Shown: positions 9,901-19,331 of the stretch, piece by piece
Position numbering within the stretch: the first letter of the stretch is position 1
Layout: every line of letters begins with the position of its first letter
Assembly: GCA_001970955.1 (NCBI GenBank)
Contig: MPUH01000585.1
Location: 1-44,492 of the forward strand
Source: Stentor coeruleus
Lineage: Eukaryota > Ciliophora > Heterotrichea > Heterotrichida > Stentoridae
Direction of reading: 5' to 3'
DNA length: 44,492 nt
Position numbers and translations under genes: made by a program
The notes under the pieces: model-generated
The model's database searches: none
Told to the model about the DNA's origin: nothing
The model's input: only the letters and a program-made list of their open reading frames with translations

Positions 9901-12900
9901 ATAACTCGATGGAGTATAATTTCTGGGTCATCTTCTTCATTAGTATTATTACTAAACTCGATTTTTTCAACATTATTAAACTCTTCTCCAAAGAATTTAC
10001 TCAATTCATAAATCTCAGTGACTAACTGATTTGTTAATTTCTTAGTTAATTTTGTACAGTTTCTGATTAAACATTCGATAAAATATCTTATAGCTTTAAC
10101 ATCATCTTGTTCATAATATGATCTGTTTATTTTTTTAATATAATTTGATCTGTATTTATTAAGAATTTTAACCCATATTGCTAGAAATTCTATATAAGTA
10201 TCAGTAGTTTCATCAAGAGAATCTAATACTTGGCATTGCATTCCGATATATTTAAAAAATAACTTATAGGATTTCAATTGAAGATTAGTGATTTCACAGT
10301 CAAGGTAAACATTAAAGAAAAAATTAAGCATAGGCATTTTTAGAATTTGAAATGAACTTATTGGATCTTCTTCACATTTGTATAGGATTCTAAAGATATT
10401 CTTTAAGCTGACTATGTTTTGACATTTTATTTCATTAAAAAGAATACCTGAAGCTCCAAATCCACAATTAGAAAGTACTTTTAACAACATAGCATGATAT
10501 TCAAAAGGTTCATCTTTATACAACAAATTTATCTTTTCACCAATATTAAACACAAAAGATGGATACTCATCTTCATTCATATAAAGCATATATGTATTTA
10601 GCTTTTCTTTTATAAACAAAGACATGACCATTCTTTGATTAAAAGCAATAGGTTTCTGTTTAACTACTTGGACAACTTCCAAAATTTTAAGAAAATGAGC
10701 TTGTCTTCCATACTTTTTAATAAGTTCTTCAAAAAATATTATCTGATCTTCAGTTATGCTATTAACAAGTACAATATTATCTCTATAAATTTCACATATC
10801 AAAGAAACCTGACCAAGGTTTAAATATAAATATTGCAATAAAACATTCATATATTTATGAAGTTTTTTTTGGTTTCTAGTATTATTATATACAAATCTTT
10901 TTAAAACAATATGACAACTTGTAAAGAGATCAGATAATAACCCACATGCTTCTTTTAACTCATCTTGTTTTTTTTCATTATAAATTGATGCTAATTTATG
11001 AACCCCATCTTTAAGTAAAGTGATAATAAATTTATGTGCATTGAGATAAAATAACATTTCTTGTCTTGATTTAGATAAAGTTTTACTAGTTGGGTTTGAT
11101 GGGCCATCTTCAGTCATAGTAACATCATCATAAAGAAAGCATTCAATGTCTCTTAGAATTTTTTTCATCTTATCAAAAACTTCTTTATGTTTATTATATT
11201 GACTATCGGAATTCCAATAATTAAGCCATAATTCGCTTTGTTCACTATGATGTTTGAAAGTAAGTAGACTACTTTTTATCCAGTTTAACAAAGATATGTC
11301 TTGAGGTTTAAAAATCACATGAAGTTTTTTTATGTTTTTCAAAAATTCTTTACGCTGGGTGAAAGCTCTGAATATTATGCTGAGGATTTGAGTTTGTAAT
11401 TTATAATTATCACAGTAGATGAAACTATTGAAAAGTGATGGTATTATATAAGAATTCTGAGAAATGCTATTGATATCAGGGACTTGAGGGATATAATATG
11501 ATTTAAATATGTTTTGGGTAACTTTTGAGAATATTTCTTTACATTCACTATTTACTAATATATTTGGAAGTAAATGCTCTAAATCTTTAATCTCCCAAGT
11601 TCGATAATCTTCTAACCCATTATACCACTGAATAACATTATTAATCAAATAATCTTGTCTCATATCTAAAAAGTACTCAATAATCTTACAAATTTTCAGT
11701 TTGATTCTATGCTCAATCATTTTTTTCTCAAGTCCATTAAACGGGTTTTGCTTATAACTACTTAAAAAGTTCTTCAAATTTGCCGCTGATCTTATAACAG
11801 GGTCATTTAAACTATTAGAATCTTTAAATATCGAAGACAAATAATGTATATAGCTAATTTTTTTCTCTTTTTGCAATTTAGCATTAGCTTTTTTATTTCT
11901 TTTTTTATAAGAACTTGCAGTTTTTGTATAAATATCATTAACCCTAACATCTAATAACAAAGGTAATATTGCTCTCATAAGCCTAACCATATCAGAATTA
12001 GTTGATATAGAATTATTAAAAGGTCCTGATTCATTCACCCCCGTAGTCAAAGAAAACTTTTGGAATTTTATAAGCTTAAAAGTTACTTGTAAAATTTCAA
12101 ACGTAAAAACATTGTAGAACTTTTTTAAATAAGGCTTATTTGTTTCTTGTTCTGAAAATTCATAAATAAAATCTTCAAATTGTCTCTCTGTGCTGAAATC
12201 TGAATGAAAATAACTGGTTTCAAAGTAGTCAAATATTTTTTCTATAAGATCAGGAAGACTAGCTTCACTTAATTCAAAGGCTCTTAAATTACTAAATCTA
12301 TCAATCATTGGCCTAGAATTATTTTTATGCACAAGTACATCAACAAAATCATTACGAGGACCTTTTAAATAATCACCAGTATTAATAATTTTAATTAACT
12401 CAGGCTTAGCAACTTCTTCACGCATAAAACAATCAATATACATAGCAAGCATAAGTTTACAAAATGAAGCCCTTATATCAATTGTCAAATGACTATTCCA
12501 AATCATCAAATTTAATACTTCAAAAGGATATTTTTCTATAAACAATGCTGAAGACTCAAAATTCCTCCCACTACACAAATTAGAATACAATTCCAAAAGT
12601 CCAGTTAAATACTGCATTTCAATATCATATCCATTAATCCTCCCATCTTCAAAACAAGATAACAAAGATATTCTTATTCCTTTGACAAAAATAAACAACT
12701 CATTCCCATCAGTTTCTGTGTTTATCAGGACATTTTTAACAATTTCATCATTTTTAAATATCGATGCGAATACTTTTTCCTGATTAGCTGACACTGGTTC
12801 TCCTTTATAAACACAAATATTGTTTAAAAAACCTATAAATTCAGTTTTTTTTTCTAGGATAAACTTCAATAGCATTGATGAATAGAAATTTATTATATCA

Positions 12901-14687
12901 ATTCTTATATTTTGATGAACTTCAAGCATAATTTCTTCATTATTCCTAATAATAGCTAATAATAAATCAGTAGCTCCTAAGTCTAAACCAATATGTTTAA
13001 TATAAATATCAATAAATTTATAAGCATGTCTTTGTGCATCAGAGTTTCTTTCACATATTTTTATAAGTAAACTGTATATTTGAGAGATTATCATAGAAAT
13101 AGTCCTTATTCTAGCTGATTCTATATCCCCATATGTTTTATTAAGTTTACGTTCTTTTACTTGTTTAGTTGATATTCTTTTAAATGTTTCATATTGATCA
13201 TCTGGTACTGAATGCTCTAAGATACTAGCAAAAGCTTCAAAAAAATGTTGTTGTTTTAACATAAGTTGTCTTGTGCTTGTAACTTCACCAAAATGGTTAT
13301 CGATACCGATCATGCTTTTTAATCTGTTTCCAACAAAAAGTTTTAATTGTTTTAAACAGATTAAAAGGATATCACAATGTTTTCTAAACTCTGGGAATTT
13401 TCTTATGTTTTCAGATAAAGAAAGATGAGAATGTTGAATAAGTTTTTTAGGGAAGTTTATGAGGATAGGATAACAGTGAAGTAAGAAAAGTAATTCCCAT
13501 ATCACTTCATTGTTAGCTTTGCATGGTTTGTATATACAATTCTCGTCTAGATAACCAGAAAGTTCCATTTCATCTTTACCTAAGAGTTTTATTGCATAAC
13601 CAGTTTTGTCATTGATGATATATGTGAGTTCGTCACTTTTAATGAATTCTTCGTTTTTGAAAGGCATAAACCTCCATAAAGTACTTGACCCAGGAGTGCT
13701 TTTTAGTATAGGGTTTACTCCTATTGCTAAATATTTCCCTGTGACAATATGCTTTAGTCTGTATTTTTTACCTTCAATTACTGGACCTCCTTTAAATGGG
13801 TCTTCGAATTCGATTTTCCATAAACCATTTGTGTCGTTTAAAGCGTTTGTGTACATGAGTTTGTATTTCTCAACTTCCCATCGCTTTTTGTAAACTGATA
13901 ATGAGACGTTTTCTTCTGGCATATTTAACCAGATACAGTCCCCACAGGATAAAAACTTTAGATCTTTTGGCAAGTCACCATATATGCCTATACTCCAACG
14001 TGTCCTTTGATCTAAAGAAACATTAACTTCAATTGCTTTGTACTGCTCATCAGCAACTGAACCAAATGCATTTATGTTGCTACTTACAACTTCAATAAAA
14101 TGACCTTTACTACTATGCATCCATGCTATTTTTCTTAAATTTGGGATCATTATTTCAAGATAGATTTTGTCAAATATCTTAATTTTACCTGAACCATATT
14201 CTTGAAACTTGTAGCTGGGGACAATCCGGAAATGCGAGTTTTCACTTGGAAAGTTCTTAAAAGAAACTTTAAAATTGTCTTTCTCAGCTTCTGCAGATTT
14301 GCTATGTAATGTGAGAAATTTATGGCTTGTAAAATGCTCTAATTGAACTAAAGAATTATATGTAACAATTTGTCCTTTATAAGAATTATACAAATGAATA
14401 TTTGTTTTTATTTCCCCTTCTAAGTTTTCTTCCATCTTATTCAATTCGTTAAGTTTGCTATAAAAATCCCCTTCTCGAGTTTCTTTGATAAATTGTATAA
14501 TAGAACTCTGTACATTATATAATGATTGAGGTACTATTCGAAATACTGCACCTGTAAATTCAGAAAAGTCCCTAGTTTGTTCTCGTAGATATGGTGAACT
14601 GTCAATAAACCCTTGAGAATATAAAAAATATCCTTCACATGTACTAAGAGTTATCAAGGAGCCGTATTTCAAATATTTGGAATCCAT
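6903..14687 (-). CDS. IP3/ryanodine-receptor-family intracellular calcium release channel
   Basis: A 2594-aa single-exon gene. The N-terminal approximately 400 residues hold the Ins145/MIR beta-trefoil region (for example YNSYKGQIVTYNSLVQLEHF). Long alpha-helical RIH-type regions follow. The C-terminal pore has six membrane segments near residues 2209-2229, 2258-2280, 2300-2322, 2327-2358, 2376-2401 and 2446-2469, with the filter loop GGIGG at about 2424-2429 between the last two. The segment GIIIDTFARLREGQ and the zinc-binding linker CFICGLQRD (about 2488) with HHILNDHNEW match IP3 receptors closely. It should release Ca2+ from internal stores. Compared with GGVGD of animal IP3 receptors the filter Asp is Gly, and key basic IP3-contact residues look changed, so ligand control is uncertain. 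Ciliates are known to have many such channels. The start lies after TTATAAATG on the coding strand. Confidence 0.92.
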   Translation of the reverse strand: MDSKYLKYGSLITLSTCEGYFLYSQGFIDSSPYLREQTRDFSEFTGAVFRIVPQSLYNVQSSIIQFIKETREGDFYSKLNELNKMEENLEGEIKTNIHLYNSYKGQIVTYNSLVQLEHFTSHKFLTLHSKSAEAEKDNFKVSFKNFPSENSHFRIVPSYKFQEYGSGKIKIFDKIYLEIMIPNLRKIAWMHSSKGHFIEVVSSNINAFGSVADEQYKAIEVNVSLDQRTRWSIGIYGDLPKDLKFLSCGDCIWLNMPEENVSLSVYKKRWEVEKYKLMYTNALNDTNGLWKIEFEDPFKGGPVIEGKKYRLKHIVTGKYLAIGVNPILKSTPGSSTLWRFMPFKNEEFIKSDELTYIINDKTGYAIKLLGKDEMELSGYLDENCIYKPCKANNEVIWELLFLLHCYPILINFPKKLIQHSHLSLSENIRKFPEFRKHCDILLICLKQLKLFVGNRLKSMIGIDNHFGEVTSTRQLMLKQQHFFEAFASILEHSVPDDQYETFKRISTKQVKERKLNKTYGDIESARIRTISMIISQIYSLLIKICERNSDAQRHAYKFIDIYIKHIGLDLGATDLLLAIIRNNEEIMLEVHQNIRIDIINFYSSMLLKFILEKKTEFIGFLNNICVYKGEPVSANQEKVFASIFKNDEIVKNVLINTETDGNELFIFVKGIRISLLSCFEDGRINGYDIEMQYLTGLLELYSNLCSGRNFESSALFIEKYPFEVLNLMIWNSHLTIDIRASFCKLMLAMYIDCFMREEVAKPELIKIINTGDYLKGPRNDFVDVLVHKNNSRPMIDRFSNLRAFELSEASLPDLIEKIFDYFETSYFHSDFSTERQFEDFIYEFSEQETNKPYLKKFYNVFTFEILQVTFKLIKFQKFSLTTGVNESGPFNNSISTNSDMVRLMRAILPLLLDVRVNDIYTKTASSYKKRNKKANAKLQKEKKISYIHYLSSIFKDSNSLNDPVIRSAANLKNFLSSYKQNPFNGLEKKMIEHRIKLKICKIIEYFLDMRQDYLINNVIQWYNGLEDYRTWEIKDLEHLLPNILVNSECKEIFSKVTQNIFKSYYIPQVPDINSISQNSYIIPSLFNSFIYCDNYKLQTQILSIIFRAFTQRKEFLKNIKKLHVIFKPQDISLLNWIKSSLLTFKHHSEQSELWLNYWNSDSQYNKHKEVFDKMKKILRDIECFLYDDVTMTEDGPSNPTSKTLSKSRQEMLFYLNAHKFIITLLKDGVHKLASIYNEKKQDELKEACGLLSDLFTSCHIVLKRFVYNNTRNQKKLHKYMNVLLQYLYLNLGQVSLICEIYRDNIVLVNSITEDQIIFFEELIKKYGRQAHFLKILEVVQVVKQKPIAFNQRMVMSLFIKEKLNTYMLYMNEDEYPSFVFNIGEKINLLYKDEPFEYHAMLLKVLSNCGFGASGILFNEIKCQNIVSLKNIFRILYKCEEDPISSFQILKMPMLNFFFNVYLDCEITNLQLKSYKLFFKYIGMQCQVLDSLDETTDTYIEFLAIWVKILNKYRSNYIKKINRSYYEQDDVKAIRYFIECLIRNCTKLTKKLTNQLVTEIYELSKFFGEEFNNVEKIEFSNNTNEEDDPEIILHRVITNVDHTSMKSVQIELWNQVRNAFNTNKIFKTRIEDEEYALLLYIHNSNILFPEIDFEKIIRSLISFTRLSRSQKPPISVQIMSIQLLEKIISRPICNKYDIEKKLKIDMQYHLSFLGLTNVILNLMVDSQLEYSVFKSLISLSVQLLDGGNPQIQQEFYQYFLTTSNSEYFFQRISQILKKKIEKIAENSSNENRKNLVYKSKNFPLKKLLRFLQLLCEHHNHSLQVYIRYQEKSHTSYNLVLATIDLLEILMKKKKHMLFHVLSQCFETINEFMQGPCLENQDEVVNSKFLEITNELLSLDETSSTIQYYRGLHITSCNNETSMSGNIEQEEIQISELSGWMIAHLKYKCLITILSIFEGRKDTYAATRVIRVINIEVLEENIKNLYMNYQEYYKWEDYYDFDLFKHIKTNENYDFSISNNPQDENPNYYSLVIENGFLVLNLLKTLLDSNDPDCQEILSCELPGFLGIEEENFTAVVHKKKIKKTFTMRAKEIKESVQQYKFEGKEIEKNNENITKAAYEFFEKHTGNVEVVFNREIFRVYFYYPPEYKGLTKEIKEHFHRNAIRDSDQSKLKYMLDSTDELIKKINHEYFIKNIMKKSKTIHIIATNVDNFRKIAFFLTIILNLIILTSYSHERDYESVLTFTPDDEGLGNNLTVALLRSFGIIQLACCAFIVAFFLLKVGPLLAKQGWELKGSRLYFLRSGKGILILSVLKIVQIISTTFYILSNVDVVYYILYAVFSILGIIVHPFYFSLLLLDVIYRYPALHNVVNSIYLPRKALVLTFLLLLVIIYIFSIIGYWLFFDYLSPDCKTLLQCLLTIWDRSFKNDGGIGGYLGYPITPSYDAGRFFYDNIYNIIVVIVLMGVVQGIIIDTFARLREGQEFSTKDRESKCFICGLQRDFIEKKTSSGFEHHILNDHNEWNYILFIAYLKRKNESEYSGLESYIKEQYEKNELGWIPNQICLSFKNEHKQDMVERIENINEQLDSIEEQINNFTNP

Positions 14688-15024
14688 TTATAATTTACTA
14701 TACATTTATCATGATCTGTTTTTTCCGATATTTATCTTAGTATTTTAGATAAATTATAAGAAGATACTGGCTTTATAATAGTTTATTTTTATGTTAAAAT
14801 TTATTTATATATATTTTTTTTTACAAAGGGATATACAAAACTTGAAAAATCCTTCAGTAAACATTATATTTTATGATTTTGCTATAAATATATTCTAAAT
14901 AATATGGAAAATTCTATCAGTCTAATCTATTCCATATTACCCAAACAACGATTTTACTATAAATCCAGTCATAAATTGATATTTGTAATTATGAATTGAT
15001 TTTTACAATTAAGACATTTAATTA
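14688..15024. other. Spacer between two minus-strand genes
   Basis: 337 nt, extremely AT-rich, with a long T run near 14810-14822. No frame, repeat or RNA fold was recognised. Confidence 0.5.
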
Positions 15025-15789
15025 TTAAAATGGGTATCCACTTGCGATTATTTTATTGCATTTTATGCAAGAATGTTGAAACTCTTGATATTTATCCCAG
15101 TTCTCAAGATCTGTACATGTTTCAACAACATTACTAATACAGCAGAAAAGCTTCCAAAATGGTAATGTAGGCATTTTAATTGTAACTTCAGTTGTTGTAT
15201 CTAAATTACAATGTGGACAATATACTCTACATGGTAAAATCCCAAGTTGAGTTGTCTCAGGGATTTCTTCTTGAGTATTCAAACCTAAAGTTGTAAAATT
15301 TTCATCAGGTTTTGTTGCACCATTATAATAATCATTAAGTTCACTATTTTCACTTTCTTGGAAATCTTCTTCAACTTCTGAACAGGATTTTTTTACAAAA
15401 GAATCTATTGATGATTTTGGGTCAGTTGTTGAGGCGAATAAAGAGTTTTTAGGTTGTACTGATAAGGTTTGGATTATTTCTTCGTCGTCTATGCTGTCGA
15501 AACTTGTATTTTCTTTAGTGAAGCTGTAGATTTCGCTTAGGTTTCGGATTACTACACTGGGCTGGCGACGATGAGTTGGTGTGCTTTTGCTTTGTGTTAG
15601 TCCAGGGCATTTGAAAGGTCTTGTTTGTGATAATTCAGGGTTTGGAGTCATTATTGTATCTAGACTGAAATTTGAAGGTCTTGGTGTTGGACATTTCGTT
15701 TCTTCAGATTTTGTTTTTCTTAGCAGTGTTAAGTATTGATTGAATGATAAATTTCTAGGCACTTTATTACCCGCCTTAGTATTTTGCAT
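15025..15789 (-). CDS. LITAF-domain (LPS-induced TNF factor type) protein
   Basis: A 254-aa protein with a long, Ser/Thr/Glu-rich, probably disordered N-terminal 180 residues and a LITAF-type domain at the C terminus. The domain reads VYCPHC (C191, C194), a hydrophobic segment with paired cysteines FWKLFCCISNVV (211-222), and CIKC (C241, C244), ending ASGYPF close to the stop. In this family the two CxxC pairs bind one zinc and the hydrophobic part dips into the cytosolic face of late endosome/lysosome membranes. The hydrophobic segment here is shorter than in many animal LITAF proteins. The start follows AATATAAATG on the coding strand. Precise function is not known. Confidence 0.75.
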   Translation of the reverse strand: MQNTKAGNKVPRNLSFNQYLTLLRKTKSEETKCPTPRPSNFSLDTIMTPNPELSQTRPFKCPGLTQSKSTPTHRRQPSVVIRNLSEIYSFTKENTSFDSIDDEEIIQTLSVQPKNSLFASTTDPKSSIDSFVKKSCSEVEEDFQESENSELNDYYNGATKPDENFTTLGLNTQEEIPETTQLGILPCRVYCPHCNLDTTTEVTIKMPTLPFWKLFCCISNVVETCTDLENWDKYQEFQHSCIKCNKIIASGYPF

Positions 15790-16141
15790 TTATATTCTTG
15801 TCTGGCTTTGCTTTATGTAATGTGCGTAATTGTATAAGCATTTTTATTCACTAATATAATATTAAAGTACTAATAGATAAATTTGATATTCTAAAGAATT
15901 TGCAATACAATAATCTTAATGATATAAGGTATTATAAAATCAATTTACGCAAATTTATAAAAAATATTCCATAAAAATTTATTTACAAACTTTTATTTCC
16001 AACACCCATAATTTTTACCATTATCTAAACCTCCTACCATAATTAATTTCCATATACTTCCTCTAAACTTTCTATCCAAACATAATTTTACTCATAAAAA
16101 AAAAATCATACTCAACATATAATTTATTACCCCCTATCTAC
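15790..16141. other. Spacer between two minus-strand genes
   Basis: 352 nt. The right part (about 15950-16140) is A/C/T-rich and G-poor on the plus strand, which is the 3' side of the aquaporin gene. No gene or repeat was recognised. Confidence 0.5.
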
Positions 16142-16810
16142 TTAATCCATAGTTTTTTTCCTTTTAGTTTCTTGAAGTTCATCAATAAAAAACCTTGCAA
16201 TACATGAAGCTAGTATCCCTCCAAGCAATGGGGCAAGTATATAAATCCACGTATGATCCAAATGACTCCCATTCTTTGCATAATTAATAATATTAATCCC
16301 AAACCCAATCGCTGGATTAAAACATCCTCCAGTAATTTTCCCAATCGCCCAATCTCCAGCTGTAATTGTCATAGAAATCACCCCACCACATACAATAGGG
16401 TTATCAATAAGATGTCCAACAACAAGTGCATTTGACACTAAAAGGATTGTATAAATCATTTCCCCAAAGAAAGTTTCAGCATCCATATACCCATCTGTGA
16501 TATCAAAATGAACTGGATATGAAACTACAGCCCAACCAACAAGTCCTCCAAGAATTGCTGAAACAAATTGCACTATTATATATAAAAGAAGTTCAATAAA
16601 GTCTTTTTGATTTAAAGATTTTTCTTGCCATCTATAGAAAATTATCCCTGTTGTTACTGCTGGGTTAAAATGAGCACCTGAGGTAAAACCTGTTAAACAC
16701 ATTGCGCATAATAAGGAGCCACCTACGGCAAAAGGCTCACCTGCGCTTACACCTACAGCGAAAAGTAGGAGAAATGTACCTATTGATTCAGCAAAGAGCC
16801 TTCTTAGCAT
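16142..16810 (-). CDS. Aquaporin / major intrinsic protein
   Basis: A 222-aa MIP-family channel with six hydrophobic segments and two half-helix loops. The first loop holds SGAHFNPAV (NPA at 49-51) and the second GGCFNPAIGFG (NPA at 165-167), so both NPA boxes are intact. AESIGTFLLLFAVG at 7-20 is the usual first helix with its conserved Glu. The residue after the second NPA is Ile168 where nearly all aquaporins and glycerol channels have the ar/R-filter Arg. Length is at the short end of the family. The protein should move water or small solutes through a cell or contractile-vacuole membrane; the substrate cannot be told from the sequence. It is divergent from the PABP gene over 295 nt that are G-rich on the plus strand. 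Confidence 0.93.
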   Translation of the reverse strand: MLRRLFAESIGTFLLLFAVGVSAGEPFAVGGSLLCAMCLTGFTSGAHFNPAVTTGIIFYRWQEKSLNQKDFIELLLYIIVQFVSAILGGLVGWAVVSYPVHFDITDGYMDAETFFGEMIYTILLVSNALVVGHLIDNPIVCGGVISMTITAGDWAIGKITGGCFNPAIGFGINIINYAKNGSHLDHTWIYILAPLLGGILASCIARFFIDELQETKRKKTMD

Positions 16811-17105
16811 ATTTATTTGGATAGTTAGAAACTATTGTAGTGGGTTTTTTGTATGATTGGAAGTTGGTAAGAGGGTTTTTTTAGGAAGGAGATTAGGTTA
16901 GGAGGGTGTTGGAAAGTTGGATTAGTGGATTAGTGGATTTTGTAAGGATGGATGAAAAATAGTTAAATGTAGTTTCCTTGAGACAGTGCTTAAAAATAGC
17001 AATAAGCTTAAGTAAGTAGTCAAAATGATTGCATATGTGGGGCTGTTTGAGCTAGGTATAAGCCCTAGGCATACTCCCTGAAATGTGAAATGGATGGTAA
17101 TATAA

Positions 17106-18671
17106 ATGCAAAATAAACCTGTGGCCAAAATTCCTGCACAATTGTACGTGGGCGGGCTCGACAGCAAAGTATTAGAAAGTGATTTATACAATTTGCTAAA
17201 ACGCTTTGGGGAAATCTCGAATATTAGGCTTTGCCGTGGTGCTGACTCAACCTACGCATTTATCGCATTCAAAGATCCAGAAATAGCAACTCAAGTTCAA
17301 CGTGAGCTTAATGGTTACGAGTTTCGCAATAAACATATCCACATCTCAAAAGTTATCCAAAACCAATGGGAATACGTCGCTAACATTTTTGTCAAAAACA
17401 TCCCTGAGTCAATAACCCCAAAAGACTTTGGAGAGCAATTCATAAAATACGGCCCAATAATTTCATGCAAATTATGTCATGACGATCAAGGAAAGTCTTT
17501 AGGTTATGGCTTTGTCCAATATGAAACTTCAGAATATGCTGAACAAGCTATAAAAAACATGAATGGTAAATTCTGGCAAGGTAACGAGCTTATGGTTCAG
17601 AATTTCGTCCCATTTGGAATGCGAATTAGTGCAACAGCAAATTCGAATTTATATGTTAGAGGTTTTCCAGCATATTATACTGAAGATGATCTTAAAGATG
17701 CTTTTGCTTCATATGGTAAAGTGCTTTCAGTTGCTAAAATGTTGGATAATAGTCGTGCTTATGGGTTTGTCTGTTTTTCAAGTGCTCAAGAAGCACGTTC
17801 AGCATGTGAGGGTAAAAACAACACACACGAAAAGGACTTCACATGGTATGTAACACCTCATATGAGTAAAATCCATAGGAAAAAAGTTCTTAGGGAACAG
17901 TATTTAATGCAAGTAGAAGAATGGAAGAAAAAAAACTTGTATATTAGAAACCTTGATAAAAGTATTGATGAAAACAGACTTGCTGATATATGCCGAGAAT
18001 ATGGTCCAATAAAATCATTAAAAATATGCAAACTTGAAAATATCAAATACGATGCGGAAGGAAACTGCACAAAAGAAGCTGTGTCTAAAGAAATCGCTTA
18101 TGTGCATTTTGAACATGAACATCATGCAAATATCGCTTTAAATGAACTACAAAAAAAACTTATTGAAGGTAAAAAACTTTATGTGGCTAAATGGAAGTCT
18201 AGAGATGCATTGAAAAAACTTATATTCCAGTCTAAAAATCAGAAAAATATGAAGTTCCAAGCTATGACTGGCCGAAGTTATTTACCACCTAGGGCTGTAC
18301 CTATGATGCCAATTATGGGAAAACCTAATATGATGCCATTTCCACAAATGCCTAGAGGTAGAGTACCAAGAACTGTTAATTATCATCAACCTCCAATGCC
18401 AATAATACAAGATCAAAAAAAACCTCAAGCACCACGTATTGAAGGTGTTGAACAATATACAACAAGAGATTTAGGTGAAAAATTATACCCGATGGTATTA
18501 AAGATTACAAATCAGCAAGTTGTTGGGAAAATCACTGGTATGTTGTTAGAAATGGATAAATTTGAAGTGATAAATCTGATTAATGATGAAAATATACTTA
18601 GAGGAAGAGTTAGAGAAGCTGTTGAAGTACNTCAGAAGGAAAATTTGGCCATGCTTCCAAATCTAGGTTGA
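17106..18671 (+). CDS. PABPC: Cytoplasmic poly(A)-binding protein
   Basis: A 521-aa protein with the full PABP plan: RRM1 about 12-83 (LYVGGL), RRM2 about 92-167 (NIFVKNIP ... YGFVQYE), RRM3 about 181-250 (NLYVRGF), RRM4 about 276-364 (NLYIRNLD ... AYVHFE), a short Pro/Met-rich linker about 390-450, then the C-terminal MLLE domain about 452-515 with KITGMLLEMD at 475-484. It binds mRNA poly(A) tails and, via MLLE, PAM2-bearing translation and decay factors. The linker is shorter than in animals and total length is below the usual 600-660 aa. One ambiguous base at 18631 makes residue 509 unknown (codon CNT; Leu would fit). The gene ends in TGA just after the MLLE domain, which shows that TGA is a stop here. 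Start context is ATATAAATG. Confidence 0.95.
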   Translation: MQNKPVAKIPAQLYVGGLDSKVLESDLYNLLKRFGEISNIRLCRGADSTYAFIAFKDPEIATQVQRELNGYEFRNKHIHISKVIQNQWEYVANIFVKNIPESITPKDFGEQFIKYGPIISCKLCHDDQGKSLGYGFVQYETSEYAEQAIKNMNGKFWQGNELMVQNFVPFGMRISATANSNLYVRGFPAYYTEDDLKDAFASYGKVLSVAKMLDNSRAYGFVCFSSAQEARSACEGKNNTHEKDFTWYVTPHMSKIHRKKVLREQYLMQVEEWKKKNLYIRNLDKSIDENRLADICREYGPIKSLKICKLENIKYDAEGNCTKEAVSKEIAYVHFEHEHHANIALNELQKKLIEGKKLYVAKWKSRDALKKLIFQSKNQKNMKFQAMTGRSYLPPRAVPMMPIMGKPNMMPFPQMPRGRVPRTVNYHQPPMPIIQDQKKPQAPRIEGVEQYTTRDLGEKLYPMVLKITNQQVVGKITGMLLEMDKFEVINLINDENILRGRVREAVEVXQKENLAMLPNLG

Positions 18672-19331
18672 TTAGTTAATTTTCTTAGGATATTAAAAAG
18701 GCTTATTGGATTATAAGTTTTAATTCAAGTCCAGGTTTCGAACGTTTTTAGGTTTGTTTAAGGATATAAGGATATTTTGGCAAATATTTTTTTATGTTTG
18801 AAATTATGTTGGTAATGATTCATTAAAGATGCATTTTAAGGCTTTGTGATGTTTATGATATTTTTTTTGAAGTGGTAAATGATTGTTATTGATTCTTTTA
18901 GTTGATTTTATATTTTAATTGTTAGAAGGAGGAAATAGTTTGATTGGAAATATAAGGATTTTAGTAAGGATGAGTTTTTTAATATGAAAATTAGGGTTTG
19001 CAAAGATTATGTTAGTGTACTACAAGTGCTAAGATTGAAAAGATTTAGGTTTTCTAAGAGTTAGTAATTCAATTGTTATATTTATTAGGATAATTTATAT
19101 AAACTAGTGAAGATAAAAAGCTCAGCTTCTTTCTAATCAAAACAGCTTAAATCAGCTATTGAATATCATAAAAAAGTTTTATACTTTTTTCGTTCATATA
19201 AAAGGAGTAAATAAATGATATATAAAAGAAATATATACTTTTTAGTCTATTTCTGACACTTTATAGTTTTAGTAAATTTGATAATAGAGTATATGATTAT
19301 ATAATATATTAAATATGCTTAATTGAGATAG
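18672..19331. other. Convergent intergenic region, no gene seen
   Basis: 660 nt between the ends of PABP and the next minus-strand gene. The first 350 nt are G/T-rich and C-poor on the plus strand. No frame of note, no repeat and no tRNA was recognised. Confidence 0.5.

Noticed and set aside
15025-16810. LITAF-domain and aquaporin genes as an operon
   Set aside because: They are 352 nt apart, each has its own start motif, and same-strand neighbours are common by chance; ciliates are not known for operons.
16922-17191. 89-codon minus-strand frame over the PABP start
   Set aside because: It overlaps the conserved RRM1 coding region antisense and has no recognisable features.
18600-18680. Reading TGA at the PABP end as Trp, as in Blepharisma
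   Set aside because: The MLLE domain is complete just before it and the downstream sequence is not coding; the CK1-like gene also ends in TGA after its tail.
18720-18750. TTCAAGTCC-like string that resembles a tRNA T-arm
   Set aside because: No acceptor stem, anticodon arm or D-arm could be paired around it on either strand.
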